Shown here one piece after another: positions 52,799 to 61,017 of a stretch of 64,000 bases of DNA. Source of the DNA: Deltaproteobacteria bacterium (GTDB lineage: Bacteria; Myxococcota_A; UBA796; GCA-2862545); assembly GCA_006226595.1 (NCBI GenBank), contig SBGP01000029.1, positions 1 through 64,000 on the forward strand. Direction: 5' to 3'. The notes beneath the pieces were generated by a model. It had not been told where the DNA came from. It ran no database searches and saw nothing but the letters and a program-made list of their open reading frames with translations. Position numbers and translations under genes: made by a program. The stretch's first letter is position 1, and each line of letters starts with the position of its first letter.

Positions 52799-53886
52799 AG
52801 GACTTCGACCTCGCGTAGCTGCTCGGGCATCTTCTCGAGCTCGATGCGGCGACCTTCGACCCGGTACGGCATGGGCTCGCCATCGACGTGCACGTCGAGG
52901 ATCTCGGCGGGGGGCCGCTCGAGCGGAATCATCGGGCGGGTCGCGACCACGCCCGAGGTCGCGATGGCATCGAGGAGCGGGCGGTAGTCCTCGGCGGTGC
53001 AGATGTCGATGTCGACGCCGCCGGTGGCCGCGGCGGCCTCGGAGTACACCGGACCGATCGCGGTCCAGTCCTCGCCGGTGCACACCGAGTGCGGGGCGAT
53101 GGCGTGGATGCGGAAGGCGCTCGCGCCGTAGCGCTTGAACACGGTGTCGCGAAGGGCCTCGACCTCGGGTCGCTCGTCGACGAGCGCGCGAGTGAAGGCA
53201 TCGCGGTCCGGCCGGACGCCCGGGTCGTGGGTGTCGCTGACGAAGATCACATTGACGGCGGCACCCTCGCGGAACGCGAAGTCCTCCGTGTCGAGCAGCT
53301 GCGCGAAGGCGGTGAGACCCGCCTCGACGCCCGTGCCCTGCAGACCGACCTGGGTGTGTGCCTCGAGGCAGTACACGCCGGTGCGCGACTTCTCGTCCGG
53401 CGTGAACCAGCCATCCTCACAGCCGCGAAGCCCGAACCGGTGCTTGTGCCGCTGGGGCAGCAGCTGCTTGTAGTCGGCAATGCGTCGCTGGGTGACGAGC
53501 CCGCCGAAGCCGGGGTCGAACTCGAGTCCTTCGCGGGAGGCCACCGCCGGATGCAGGGCGCCCGGAAACTCGGGGTCGGCGGGGAGCGTGGTGATCACGC
53601 CGATGCGCGCTCGCTTGCCGAAGGCCTCTGGAGACTCGACGAGCGCGGAGAAACCCGCTCGCAGCTTCGGGAGGATGGCCCGCATCGAGACCGAGTTGTC
53701 GACGACGAACAGGTAGTCGACGAGGGGAGTCTCGGCGCGACCGCCGATCTCGAAGCGCTCGGAGCGCACGCGGGCAGTGGCGTCCTCGGCGGCCGCGATG
53801 GCGGCGCCCTCGGGCGTCACCTCGGCGAGCTCGTACTCGGGACCACAAGCGAACAGAGCGAGAAGGGGAAGCAGGCGCATCGGCAC
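52783..53886 (-). CDS. VWA-domain lipoprotein
   Basis: A 367-residue lipoprotein: signal LLPLLALFACG with Cys14, an Ala/Glu-rich stretch, then a von Willebrand A domain (about 50-300). The MIDAS motif DNSVSM (about 63-68) and NVIFVSDTHDPG mark the metal-binding face. Several cysteines (RGCEDGW, VYCLEAH, DICTAED) may form disulfides. MPM at the start gives two ATG choices six bases apart. Such VWA lipoproteins with the DNSVSM form are numerous in Myxococcota; partners are unknown. It is 45 bp downstream of the AKR-kinase-HAD fusion gene on the same strand, so the two may share a message. Confidence 0.82.
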   Translation of the reverse strand: MPMRLLPLLALFACGPEYELAEVTPEGAAIAAAEDATARVRSERFEIGGRAETPLVDYLFVVDNSVSMRAILPKLRAGFSALVESPEAFGKRARIGVITTLPADPEFPGALHPAVASREGLEFDPGFGGLVTQRRIADYKQLLPQRHKHRFGLRGCEDGWFTPDEKSRTGVYCLEAHTQVGLQGTGVEAGLTAFAQLLDTEDFAFREGAAVNVIFVSDTHDPGVRPDRDAFTRALVDERPEVEALRDTVFKRYGASAFRIHAIAPHSVCTGEDWTAIGPVYSEAAAATGGVDIDICTAEDYRPLLDAIATSGVVATRPMIPLERPPAEILDVHVDGEPMPYRVEGRRIELEKMPEQLREVEVLYRFE

Positions 53887-53931
53887 TCCGATGGATGGAT
53901 CCTAGCTTCTTTCGTCGTTCCCCGGCGCGGT

Positions 53932-56301
53932 CTACTTCGATGCCGCGGCGAAGAAGTCCGCCTGGTCCCGGTAGGGCATGCCCAGTCGCCGCGCGAAGGA
54001 CTCGTCGCTGTCCCGGTCCCCGACCATCAGGCAGTTCGCGGGATCGAGCTCGTAGCGGAGCAGGAACTGGAGAGCCATGCCGGGGAGGGGCTTGCGGCAC
54101 CAGCAGCCGACCGGCCGATGGGGATGGGGGCAGTAGGCGATCTCGATGGGCAGACCCAGCAGCTCGACAGTGCGCTCCGCGGCCTCCTCGACGCCGTCGA
54201 TCGACACCTGGCCGAGCGCGACCCCCGCCTGGTTGGAGACGCCGAACAGGCGCCACCCGGCGTTCGCATACTGCTCGAGGACCTCCTTCCGATGCGGCAT
54301 CAGGTGCACCTCGCCGGCGTTGCGCGGGAACGGGGGCCCGCCGCGGGTCTCACGCACGGTGCCGTCGAGGTCGAGGAACAGGCCGCGGCCGCCGCCGTCC
54401 TTCCACACGCGCTGGAACGGAATGCGGGAGATGCGCGAGAAGCCCTCTCGACTCGTCGGCGGCTCGAAGCTCGCGTACCAGCGGCTGAGCGCGGCTGGCG
54501 GGAAGCAGTTGGCCACGGTCTTGCCCTGCTCGACGATCTCGCTGGGCGACAGGTTGCGGCCGTTGCGTTCGATCAGCCGCTTTGCCGCGTTGATCGCGGC
54601 CTCGTGCTCGGGCACGTCGAGCCACACCAGGTCCACGCCCGCCCCATGCTGCCGCGCGACGTCGACCACGCCGCGTCGACTCTTCTCGGTCGGGTAGGTG
54701 TTGTCGAGCACGACGCGCTCACCGGCGGCCAGCCTGGTCGCGAGCTTCGGGAGGAGGTCGTCGAGTCGGCCACCCTCGTCGTCGCGGTTCAGGCGCGACC
54801 AGCCCTGGTCGAGCAGTGGCTTCACGCTGCTGGTCTTCCCGGCTGCAGGCGGACCCATGACGATGCGTACCGATGCTTCTGGCCACACCCGGGCCGAGCC
54901 GTGGCCAAAGGCGGCGTCGAGTGTGCCCAGCTGCGGTCCGGTGAGCGCGACGGTGCGTGCGGTCGCGCTCGCCGTGATGCTCTCGGGTCGGGTGGCTCCG
55001 GGGATGGCCACGATGTGCGGCCCGAGCGACAGCGTCCACGCCACGGCCAGGGTGTGTGGGTCGACGGCGAGCTCGCGACCGACCTCGACGAGCACGTCGT
55101 GCGCCGCGGTTCGTGCGCTCTTGCGGTATCCGCCGGCGGGTGAGTGGGCGATGACCCCGAGGCCGAGCTCTGCCGTACGGGCGAGCAGGCCCTGCTGCAC
55201 CGCCGCGCGGTCGAAGGGACTGATGCGGAGCTGCACGACCTCCACGGGGGCCACGCCCAGGGCGAGGTCGAGCTGCTCGGCGTCGACGTTGCACACGCCG
55301 AGGTGGCGAACCTTGCCCTCGTCCACGAGCCGTGCGAGCTCACCCATGCTCTCCTCGATGGGGACGCGCGGGTCGACGGCGTGCAGCTGAAGCAGGTCGA
55401 GGGCTTCGACGTCGAGCGCGCGCAGCGAGCCTTCCACGGCCTCGCGCAGGTGGTCCGGGTGGCCGTTCGGCAGCCAGCGTCCGTTGGGGCGAACCAGGCC
55501 ACACTTGGTCGCGACGATGGTGTCGTCGCGCTTCGCGATCTCCCGGAGCAGGCGCTCGTTGTGGTGCGCGTCCTCGTTGCTCTGGCAGTAGGCGTCTGCC
55601 GTGTCGAACAGCGTCACGCCGGCATCGAGGGCCGCGGCGAGTACCGCCCGCGCCTGTGCCTCGTCCGGTCGATCCGCGGTGCTGAGCCGCATGCAGCCGA
55701 GCCCCACGGGGCTCACCTCGAAGGGGCCGAGCGATCGCGTCTGTCCCGCCGCCGCCATGGGCAGCGAGGGGGGGGGCGCGGCGCGAGGCCGGTCGTCGAC
55801 GGTCGGGGCCGGCGGGGTCGCCGGGACCGTCTCGCGCGTTGGCGTGGGGACCGCGTGGTCCGAGAACAGGTCCCACGCCGCCGCGTCTTCGAGGTCCTCG
55901 GAAGCCTCGGCCACCGACCTCCCCGCCAGGTTGACCACGGTGTGGCCGCCCAGGCGCGCGACCTCGACGGGCTGGCAGATCACGACCGGGCGTCGCCCCC
56001 CACCCGCAGGCACCGGCCCTACGGCGACGAACACATCGCCTGCCACGATGCGATCGAGTACCAGCTGCTCCATCGACTCGGGCACGGCCCATCGCGAGCG
56101 CGGCGACCCCGACACCCAGCGCCCCACGGCCGTCACCGGCACACCCAGACCCAGCGCGAGCTCGCCGTTGGACAGGGGAGGCTCGAACGCGTTCTGGATG
56201 CGTTGGACGACCTCGATGAGCGCGGCCTTGCGCTGCTTGACCTGCTCGGCCAGCGCGGCTTCGGCGGCCTTCTTGGCGGCGGGAGTCAGGGGCATGGGCA
56301 C
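53932..56301 (-). CDS. HTH-aldo/keto reductase-P-loop kinase-HAD phosphatase fusion
   Basis: This protein of about 789 residues joins four parts (numbered from the inner ATG at 56295). Residues 40-80 hold an XRE-like helix-turn-helix (LSNGELALGLGVPVTAVGRW). Residues about 188-465 are an aldo/keto reductase with an intact Asp231, Tyr236, Lys264, His305 tetrad. Residues about 476-605 are a P-loop kinase like polynucleotide kinase (GPPAAGKT 481-488, RLNRDDEGG, DNTYPTEKSRR). Residues about 636-787 are a HAD-IIIA phosphatase (DLDGT 642-646, GVSNQAGV, a GmhB/HisB-like zinc loop with Cys722, Cys731, Cys733, GDRDSD 759-764). No site is degenerate. The GTG at 56301 has better ribosome-site spacing (GGGGG, six bases) than the ATG. 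Function is unknown; nucleic-acid end or sugar-phosphate repair is possible. Confidence 0.88.
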   Translation of the reverse strand: MPMPLTPAAKKAAEAALAEQVKQRKAALIEVVQRIQNAFEPPLSNGELALGLGVPVTAVGRWVSGSPRSRWAVPESMEQLVLDRIVAGDVFVAVGPVPAGGGRRPVVICQPVEVARLGGHTVVNLAGRSVAEASEDLEDAAAWDLFSDHAVPTPTRETVPATPPAPTVDDRPRAAPPPSLPMAAAGQTRSLGPFEVSPVGLGCMRLSTADRPDEAQARAVLAAALDAGVTLFDTADAYCQSNEDAHHNERLLREIAKRDDTIVATKCGLVRPNGRWLPNGHPDHLREAVEGSLRALDVEALDLLQLHAVDPRVPIEESMGELARLVDEGKVRHLGVCNVDAEQLDLALGVAPVEVVQLRISPFDRAAVQQGLLARTAELGLGVIAHSPAGGYRKSARTAAHDVLVEVGRELAVDPHTLAVAWTLSLGPHIVAIPGATRPESITASATARTVALTGPQLGTLDAAFGHGSARVWPEASVRIVMGPPAAGKTSSVKPLLDQGWSRLNRDDEGGRLDDLLPKLATRLAAGERVVLDNTYPTEKSRRGVVDVARQHGAGVDLVWLDVPEHEAAINAAKRLIERNGRNLSPSEIVEQGKTVANCFPPAALSRWYASFEPPTSREGFSRISRIPFQRVWKDGGGRGLFLDLDGTVRETRGGPPFPRNAGEVHLMPHRKEVLEQYANAGWRLFGVSNQAGVALGQVSIDGVEEAAERTVELLGLPIEIAYCPHPHRPVGCWCRKPLPGMALQFLLRYELDPANCLMVGDRDSDESFARRLGMPYRDQADFFAAASK

Positions 56302-56347
56302 ATCGTACCCCCAGGAGCGCGCTATTCTCCCGGGCGGGGGAGAGGTC

Positions 56348-57706
56348 ATGGCGAAGAGCCGCAAGCTGCGCACCGCCGACGTGCTCGTGATCGGGGCCGG
56401 ACTCGCGGGGTTGCGCACCGCGGACATCCTGGCGCGCGCGGGCAAGGAGGTGTTCGTCGTCGAGGCGCGCGACCGCGTCGGTGGACGCACCCTCACGCGC
56501 GAGATCCGTGGCGAACAGGTCGACCTCGGCGCCCAATGGCTCGGGCCCACACAGCACCGCGCCCGTACCCTCGCCGAAGAGCTCGGCCTCGCGCTGTTTC
56601 CGACGCCGGCCATCGGGCGCACGCTGATGGAGCTCGGCGAGCACCGCGGCACCTTCGAGGGCACCATCCCCGCGCTCCCGTTCCTGTCGCTCCTCGACCT
56701 GCAGCAGGCGCTGTGGCGGATCGAACGTCGCATCGGACGGGTGCCGACGCGTGCGCCGTGGTCCGATGCCCAGGCGCTCGAGCTCGACGCACAGACCGTG
56801 GAGTCGCTCAAGCAGCACTACGCGAAGACCGACGGCGTGAAGGCCGCGCTCGACGTGATGGTGCGCGTGGTCTTCGGCGCCGAGCCCTCCGAGATCTCGG
56901 CGTTGTTCTTCCTTCACTACCTCGCGACCGGCGGGGGACTGCAGGCCGAGGTCGAAGTGGAGGGCGGGGCCCAGCAGGACCGCATCGTCGGAGGCGCACA
57001 GCAGCTGTCCGAGGGGCTCGCCGCCCGCCTCGGCGACCGGGTGGTCCTCGATGCGGCGGTCCACGCGGTCCAGTGGGGAGAGGAGGGGGTTCGCCTCGAC
57101 ACGGCCGCCGGGCCGTTCCGTGGCACCCAGCTCGTCGTCGCCGTGCCGCCCACCCTCGCTGGACGCATTCGCTGGGAGCCGAAGCTCCCCCCGGATCGCG
57201 ATCACCTGCACATGCGCATGCCCATGGGCTCGACGACGAAGTGCTTCGCGTTCTACGAGCGCCCGTTCTGGCGCGCCCGGGGGCTCTCCGGCGAGGCAAT
57301 GGCCGATCAGGGGCCACTGTCCTACGTGGTCGACAACTCCCAGTCCGACGGCTCGGCGCCGGCCCTGCTCGGATTCATGGTGGGCGGACCCTCGCGCCGC
57401 TGGCAGCGCCGCAGCGAGGCCGAGCGCCGCGATGCCGTGCTCGCGCAGCTCGCGCGCATGTTCGGCGAGCCAGCTCTGGCCCCCGTGCACTACGAAGAGA
57501 TGCGTTGGGACGACGAGGGCTGGACGGGTGGCTGTCCGATCGGGCTCATGGCGCCGGGCGTGCTCACGCAGCTCGGCCCAGCCCTCACGCGACCGGTCGG
57601 TCCGATTCATTGGGCGGGAACGGAAACCGCAACGGAGTGGGCGGGTCACATGGAGGGTGCGCTCGAGAGTGCCGAGCGCGTCGTGCAGGAGGTCCTGTCG
57701 CTCTGA
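56348..57706 (+). CDS. Flavin monoamine oxidase-like protein
   Basis: A 452-residue FAD amine oxidase. The N-terminal FAD site is VLVIGAGLAGL, followed by VVEARDRVGGRTLT and DLGAQWLG, as in monoamine and polyamine oxidases. The C-terminal FAD contact is IHWAGTETATEWAGHMEGALESAERV. These enzymes oxidise amines to imines in the cytosol, releasing peroxide. No signal peptide or tail anchor is seen. GAGAGG precedes the ATG. It is divergent from the fusion gene by 46 bp. Its stop TGA overlaps the next gene's likely CTG start, so the two may be coupled. Confidence 0.9.
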   Translation: MAKSRKLRTADVLVIGAGLAGLRTADILARAGKEVFVVEARDRVGGRTLTREIRGEQVDLGAQWLGPTQHRARTLAEELGLALFPTPAIGRTLMELGEHRGTFEGTIPALPFLSLLDLQQALWRIERRIGRVPTRAPWSDAQALELDAQTVESLKQHYAKTDGVKAALDVMVRVVFGAEPSEISALFFLHYLATGGGLQAEVEVEGGAQQDRIVGGAQQLSEGLAARLGDRVVLDAAVHAVQWGEEGVRLDTAAGPFRGTQLVVAVPPTLAGRIRWEPKLPPDRDHLHMRMPMGSTTKCFAFYERPFWRARGLSGEAMADQGPLSYVVDNSQSDGSAPALLGFMVGGPSRRWQRRSEAERRDAVLAQLARMFGEPALAPVHYEEMRWDDEGWTGGCPIGLMAPGVLTQLGPALTRPVGPIHWAGTETATEWAGHMEGALESAERVVQEVLSL

Positions 57707-59235
57707 TCGGCCCGGTGCTGTTTCTCGTCGCGTGGATGGCCGCGCTCGTCGCCGTCCGGCGAGGCCGCGTCGCGGATGCGCGGGTCGTGCCGGTGCTCGT
57801 GGCGCTGACGGGCATCGCGCTCCACGGCACCTGGGTCGTCGACGACGCGGGCATCGCCTGGGCCTATGCGCGCAACATCGCGGACGGTCGTGGGGCGGTC
57901 CCGTATCCGGGCGGTCCCGTGGGCGAGGGCTTCTCGGACCCGCTGTGGGTGTTCCTGCTCGCGGCCGCCGAGTGGGTGGGCCTGCGCGCCGATCTGTTCG
58001 CGAAGACCCTGGGACTGCTGTGCGGAGTGGGAGCCGTGGTGCTCGCGCCGCTGCTCGTGCGCGACGAGGACGAGGTCGACGAGCTGTTCGTCGCGACGGC
58101 GGTCGCGACCAGCGCCAGCTGGCTGTTGTGGTCCGCCTCCGGGCTGGAGACCGCGCTGTGCGGCGTACTCCTGCTGGCGACCACACTCTCGGCCCGGGTG
58201 GGGCAGCCGGCCGTCGCCGGACTGTTCGGCGCGCTGCTCGCGATCACGCGACCCGAGGGCCCGCTGCTCGCGGTCGCGGCGCTGATCGCCGGCCGGGGGA
58301 GCCCGTGGTCGCTCCTCGGCCCGCTGCTCGCCACCGGCGGCTGGTGGGCGGTGCGTGTGCAGAGCTTCGGGCTGTGGATGTCGCTGCCGGCCTACGTCAA
58401 GCTCTCGCCGAGCCCCGCCGCCGTGCGCCTCGGTCTCGAGTACCTCGTCGGGGCCCTGGCTCCGGTCGCTGCGCTGCTCGGACTCGCGGCGTGGGCGACG
58501 CCCCGCGCTCGCCGCACCGAGGCGCTGCTCGATCTCGCCCCGCTGTGGGTGGTGATCGCGCTGTGTCTGCTCAGCGGCGGCGACTGGATGCGTCACGGGC
58601 GCTTCGTCGCGCCCGCGTTGCCCTTCGTGTTCGCGGTCGGGGTCCCCGCCGTGCGCGCGTGGCTCCGAGCGCCGCGGACGGACGGCGTGCCCGACGCGCT
58701 GTGGCTGTGTGCGGTGCTTCTCGCGCCTCAGGCGGTGGAGGGCATCGGCACCCGGGTGGCGCCGCCGCTGCCGATGAGTGTCCAGGCGAACCAGGGCGAG
58801 GTGCTGTACCGGGCGGCTCGTAGCGCGTGCGGAGACAGCTTCCCGTTCGTGGCGACGCCCGACGTGGGGGGCGTGCTTTGGGAGTACCCGCACCTGAAGG
58901 TCGCCGACCTCGGCGGGCTCACCGAGCCCGATCTCGTCGGGCGGGTACCTGGCGCCTACTGGCCCGAGCGGCTGCGCGAGCGCCCGGTGCACGCCGTGTA
59001 CCTGCACTCCAACTGGAGCCGCGCCACCGGACTCACCGACGAGGCCATGCGCCACGCCGGCTACCAGCGGGTGTGTCGCCGTGGCGAGGACGCGAAGGCG
59101 CCGACCCTGTGGCTCCACCGCCGCTGTGATCTCGGGCTTTCCGGGACGGATCTCGAGCTTGTGGAACACTGGTGTCGCTTCGGCGCACGTGGCGGTCTGG
59201 TGCCACCGGCCGCCTCGGCTCGACCAGCGGAATAA
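57703..59235 (+). CDS. Polytopic membrane protein, GT-C-like, CTG start likely
   Basis: A protein of about 510 residues with roughly ten membrane helices in the first 380 and a soluble C-terminal part. WVVDDAGIAWAYARNIADGRG (about 47-67) resembles the first periplasmic loop of GT-C mannosyl- or arabinosyltransferase-like proteins, which hold an acidic pair there (Asp-Asp). GEGFSDPLWV follows, also typical of such uncharacterised proteins. The first helix begins at once, and CTG at 57703 overlaps the amine oxidase TGA (CTGA) ten bases after a perfect AGGAGGT. The alternative is GTG at 57715, which lies too far from that site. It could use a lipid-linked sugar. Function is inferred only from the loop. 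Confidence 0.78.
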   Translation: MIGPVLFLVAWMAALVAVRRGRVADARVVPVLVALTGIALHGTWVVDDAGIAWAYARNIADGRGAVPYPGGPVGEGFSDPLWVFLLAAAEWVGLRADLFAKTLGLLCGVGAVVLAPLLVRDEDEVDELFVATAVATSASWLLWSASGLETALCGVLLLATTLSARVGQPAVAGLFGALLAITRPEGPLLAVAALIAGRGSPWSLLGPLLATGGWWAVRVQSFGLWMSLPAYVKLSPSPAAVRLGLEYLVGALAPVAALLGLAAWATPRARRTEALLDLAPLWVVIALCLLSGGDWMRHGRFVAPALPFVFAVGVPAVRAWLRAPRTDGVPDALWLCAVLLAPQAVEGIGTRVAPPLPMSVQANQGEVLYRAARSACGDSFPFVATPDVGGVLWEYPHLKVADLGGLTEPDLVGRVPGAYWPERLRERPVHAVYLHSNWSRATGLTDEAMRHAGYQRVCRRGEDAKAPTLWLHRRCDLGLSGTDLELVEHWCRFGARGGLVPPAASARPAE

Positions 59236-59245
59236 GGGCCAGGGC

Positions 59246-60577
59246 ATGGCGCGTGATCGAAAGGGCTCTCGACTGGGAAGGCTCGCCCGACTGGGTGGGC
59301 TCACCGGACGTGTGGGCACGAGCTACGTCGGGCAGAAGGTCAAGGAGGTCTTCCTCGACGGCGAGTCGCGGGACAAGGCCCGTCAGCGGCTTCATCTCGA
59401 CAACGCCCGCGAGATCGTGTCGACCCTCGGGCGCCTGAAGGGCGCGGCGATGAAGGTCGGCCAGCAGGTGGCACTGCTCTCGGATCAGCTCGACCTGCCG
59501 CCCGAGGTCGCGAACATGCTCGGGCGGCTGCACAACAAGGCCGAGGCCGTGCCGTTCCCGACGATCCGCGAGGACATCGAGGCCGAGCTCGAGATGCCCC
59601 TCTCCGAGGCCTTCTCGTGGTTCGACCCGCTCCCGCTGGGCACCGCGAGCCTCGGACAGGCGCATGCCGCGCGGCTTCCCGATGGCACGGACGTGGTGGT
59701 GAAGGTGCTGCACCGCGGCGTCGACATCTCCGTGGACACCGACCTGCTCGCGCTGAAGACACTGCTCCTCGGCTCCGTGGCCTTCCGCCGCGACCGCGCG
59801 GAGATCGACGCGCTCTTCGACGAGATCGCCGAGCGCCTCAAGGAAGAGCTCGACTACCTTCAGGAGGCCGCGAACATCGCCGCCTTCAACCGGGCTTTCG
59901 GCGACGACCCACGCATCCGTCTTCCGCAGGTCTACGGCAGCCACAGCACCGAGCGCGTGCTCACCATGAGCCGCCTGCACGGCAAGCCCCTCGACGAGTT
60001 CCTCGAGACCGCCGACGAGGCCGCTCGCCAGCGCGCCGGCGTCAACCTCGCCGAGCTGTACTACGAGATGGTGTTCGTGCACCGCATGCTCCACGCGGAC
60101 CCGCACCCCGGCAACTATCTGTACGAGCCAGACGGTCGCGTGGGCTTCATCGACTTCGGCTGTGTGAAGCGCTTCGACGAGTTCTGGATCGCCCACTACG
60201 GCAAGGCCGCTCTCGCCGCCCTCGAGGGGGACAAGCCGACCGTGCTCGCCGAGTGCCGCGAGATCGGCGGCTGGCATGGCGACACCCCCGAGGCGGGCGA
60301 AGCACTGTGGTCCTTCTGCGACATGCTCGCCGAGCCGTTCCGCGAGGATGCCTACGTGCTCGGGGGACACAAGGACTCGATCCTCGACCGCATCCAGGGG
60401 CCGGTGCGCGACATCATGCGCTACCCCGAGGTGCGCATGCCGCGGGACCTCATCTTCCTGCATCGCAGCCTGGCGGGGCTGTACTCGATGGCTCGCCGCC
60501 TGCAGGTGCGTGCGGACTTCGGCGCCATCCTCACCCGGAACGCGACGATTGCCATCCAGCGCGCCGAGGGTGCCTAG
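59246..60577 (+). CDS. AarF/UbiB (ABC1) kinase-like protein
   Basis: A 443-residue member of the ABC1/AarF/UbiB atypical kinase family. The N-terminal KxGQ motif is KVGQQVALLSDQL (about 71-83). The Ala-rich loop is LGTASLGQAHAARL, followed by the lysine strand VVVKVLHRGV, and then HADPHPGNYLYEP and FIDFGCVKRF for catalysis and metal. The family is tied to quinone biosynthesis and lipid handling. There is no C-terminal membrane anchor, unlike many UbiB proteins. It follows the membrane protein by ten bases and probably ends that operon. Its TAG abuts the convergent TadE-like gene's stop (TAGCTA). Confidence 0.9.
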   Translation: MARDRKGSRLGRLARLGGLTGRVGTSYVGQKVKEVFLDGESRDKARQRLHLDNAREIVSTLGRLKGAAMKVGQQVALLSDQLDLPPEVANMLGRLHNKAEAVPFPTIREDIEAELEMPLSEAFSWFDPLPLGTASLGQAHAARLPDGTDVVVKVLHRGVDISVDTDLLALKTLLLGSVAFRRDRAEIDALFDEIAERLKEELDYLQEAANIAAFNRAFGDDPRIRLPQVYGSHSTERVLTMSRLHGKPLDEFLETADEAARQRAGVNLAELYYEMVFVHRMLHADPHPGNYLYEPDGRVGFIDFGCVKRFDEFWIAHYGKAALAALEGDKPTVLAECREIGGWHGDTPEAGEALWSFCDMLAEPFREDAYVLGGHKDSILDRIQGPVRDIMRYPEVRMPRDLIFLHRSLAGLYSMARRLQVRADFGAILTRNATIAIQRAEGA

Positions 60578-61003
60578 CTAGCAGTCGTCGACGTGCAGCA
60601 GGGGCGCGTTCACGGAGAACGCGTGGCGGTCGGGCATCGGCACGAGACCCACGAGGCGCTTGTGCGACACCTCGACGTCGAGGACCAGCGCGCAGGTGCC
60701 CTGGATCTTCTCGATGTTCGGCGTGACCTCGCGAAGCTCCGCCTCGAGACCGAGGTTGTCGAGCGCCGACTTGGCGTGCAGGGCCACCGCCGAGCGGCAG
60801 CTGGCGCACTCGCCGCGAAGGTCGTTGCCGTCGGGCTTCACGTGGGTGCCGGCGAACATGGCGCCGCTGAGCGCGGTCATCGCCTGCGACTGGAGCGCGA
60901 AGTAGTGCCCGTAGTCGACGATGCCGCCGACGATGACCATGAAGATCGGGAGGATGAGCGCGAACTCGACGGCGCTGGCGCCGCGGCGGGACAGGCGGGT
61001 CAT
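60578..61003 (-). CDS. TadE-like pseudopilin with conserved cysteines
   Basis: A 141-residue protein of the TadE/TadF type. It opens with RRGASAVEFALILPIFMVIVGGIVDYGHYF, a short positively charged leader and one helix, with the conserved Glu-Phe pair. The periplasmic part has CASC (residues about 64-67), CALVL and a penultimate-region Cys at the C-terminus, matching the paralogue at 62169. It is likely a minor pseudopilin of a Flp/Tad-like machine; the platform and ATPase genes are not in the window. It starts 14 bases after the TadG-like gene's stop. Confidence 0.82.
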   Translation of the reverse strand: MTRLSRRGASAVEFALILPIFMVIVGGIVDYGHYFALQSQAMTALSGAMFAGTHVKPDGNDLRGECASCRSAVALHAKSALDNLGLEAELREVTPNIEKIQGTCALVLDVEVSHKRLVGLVPMPDRHAFSVNAPLLHVDDC

Positions 61004-61017
61004 GGCGGTCTCCGGAC

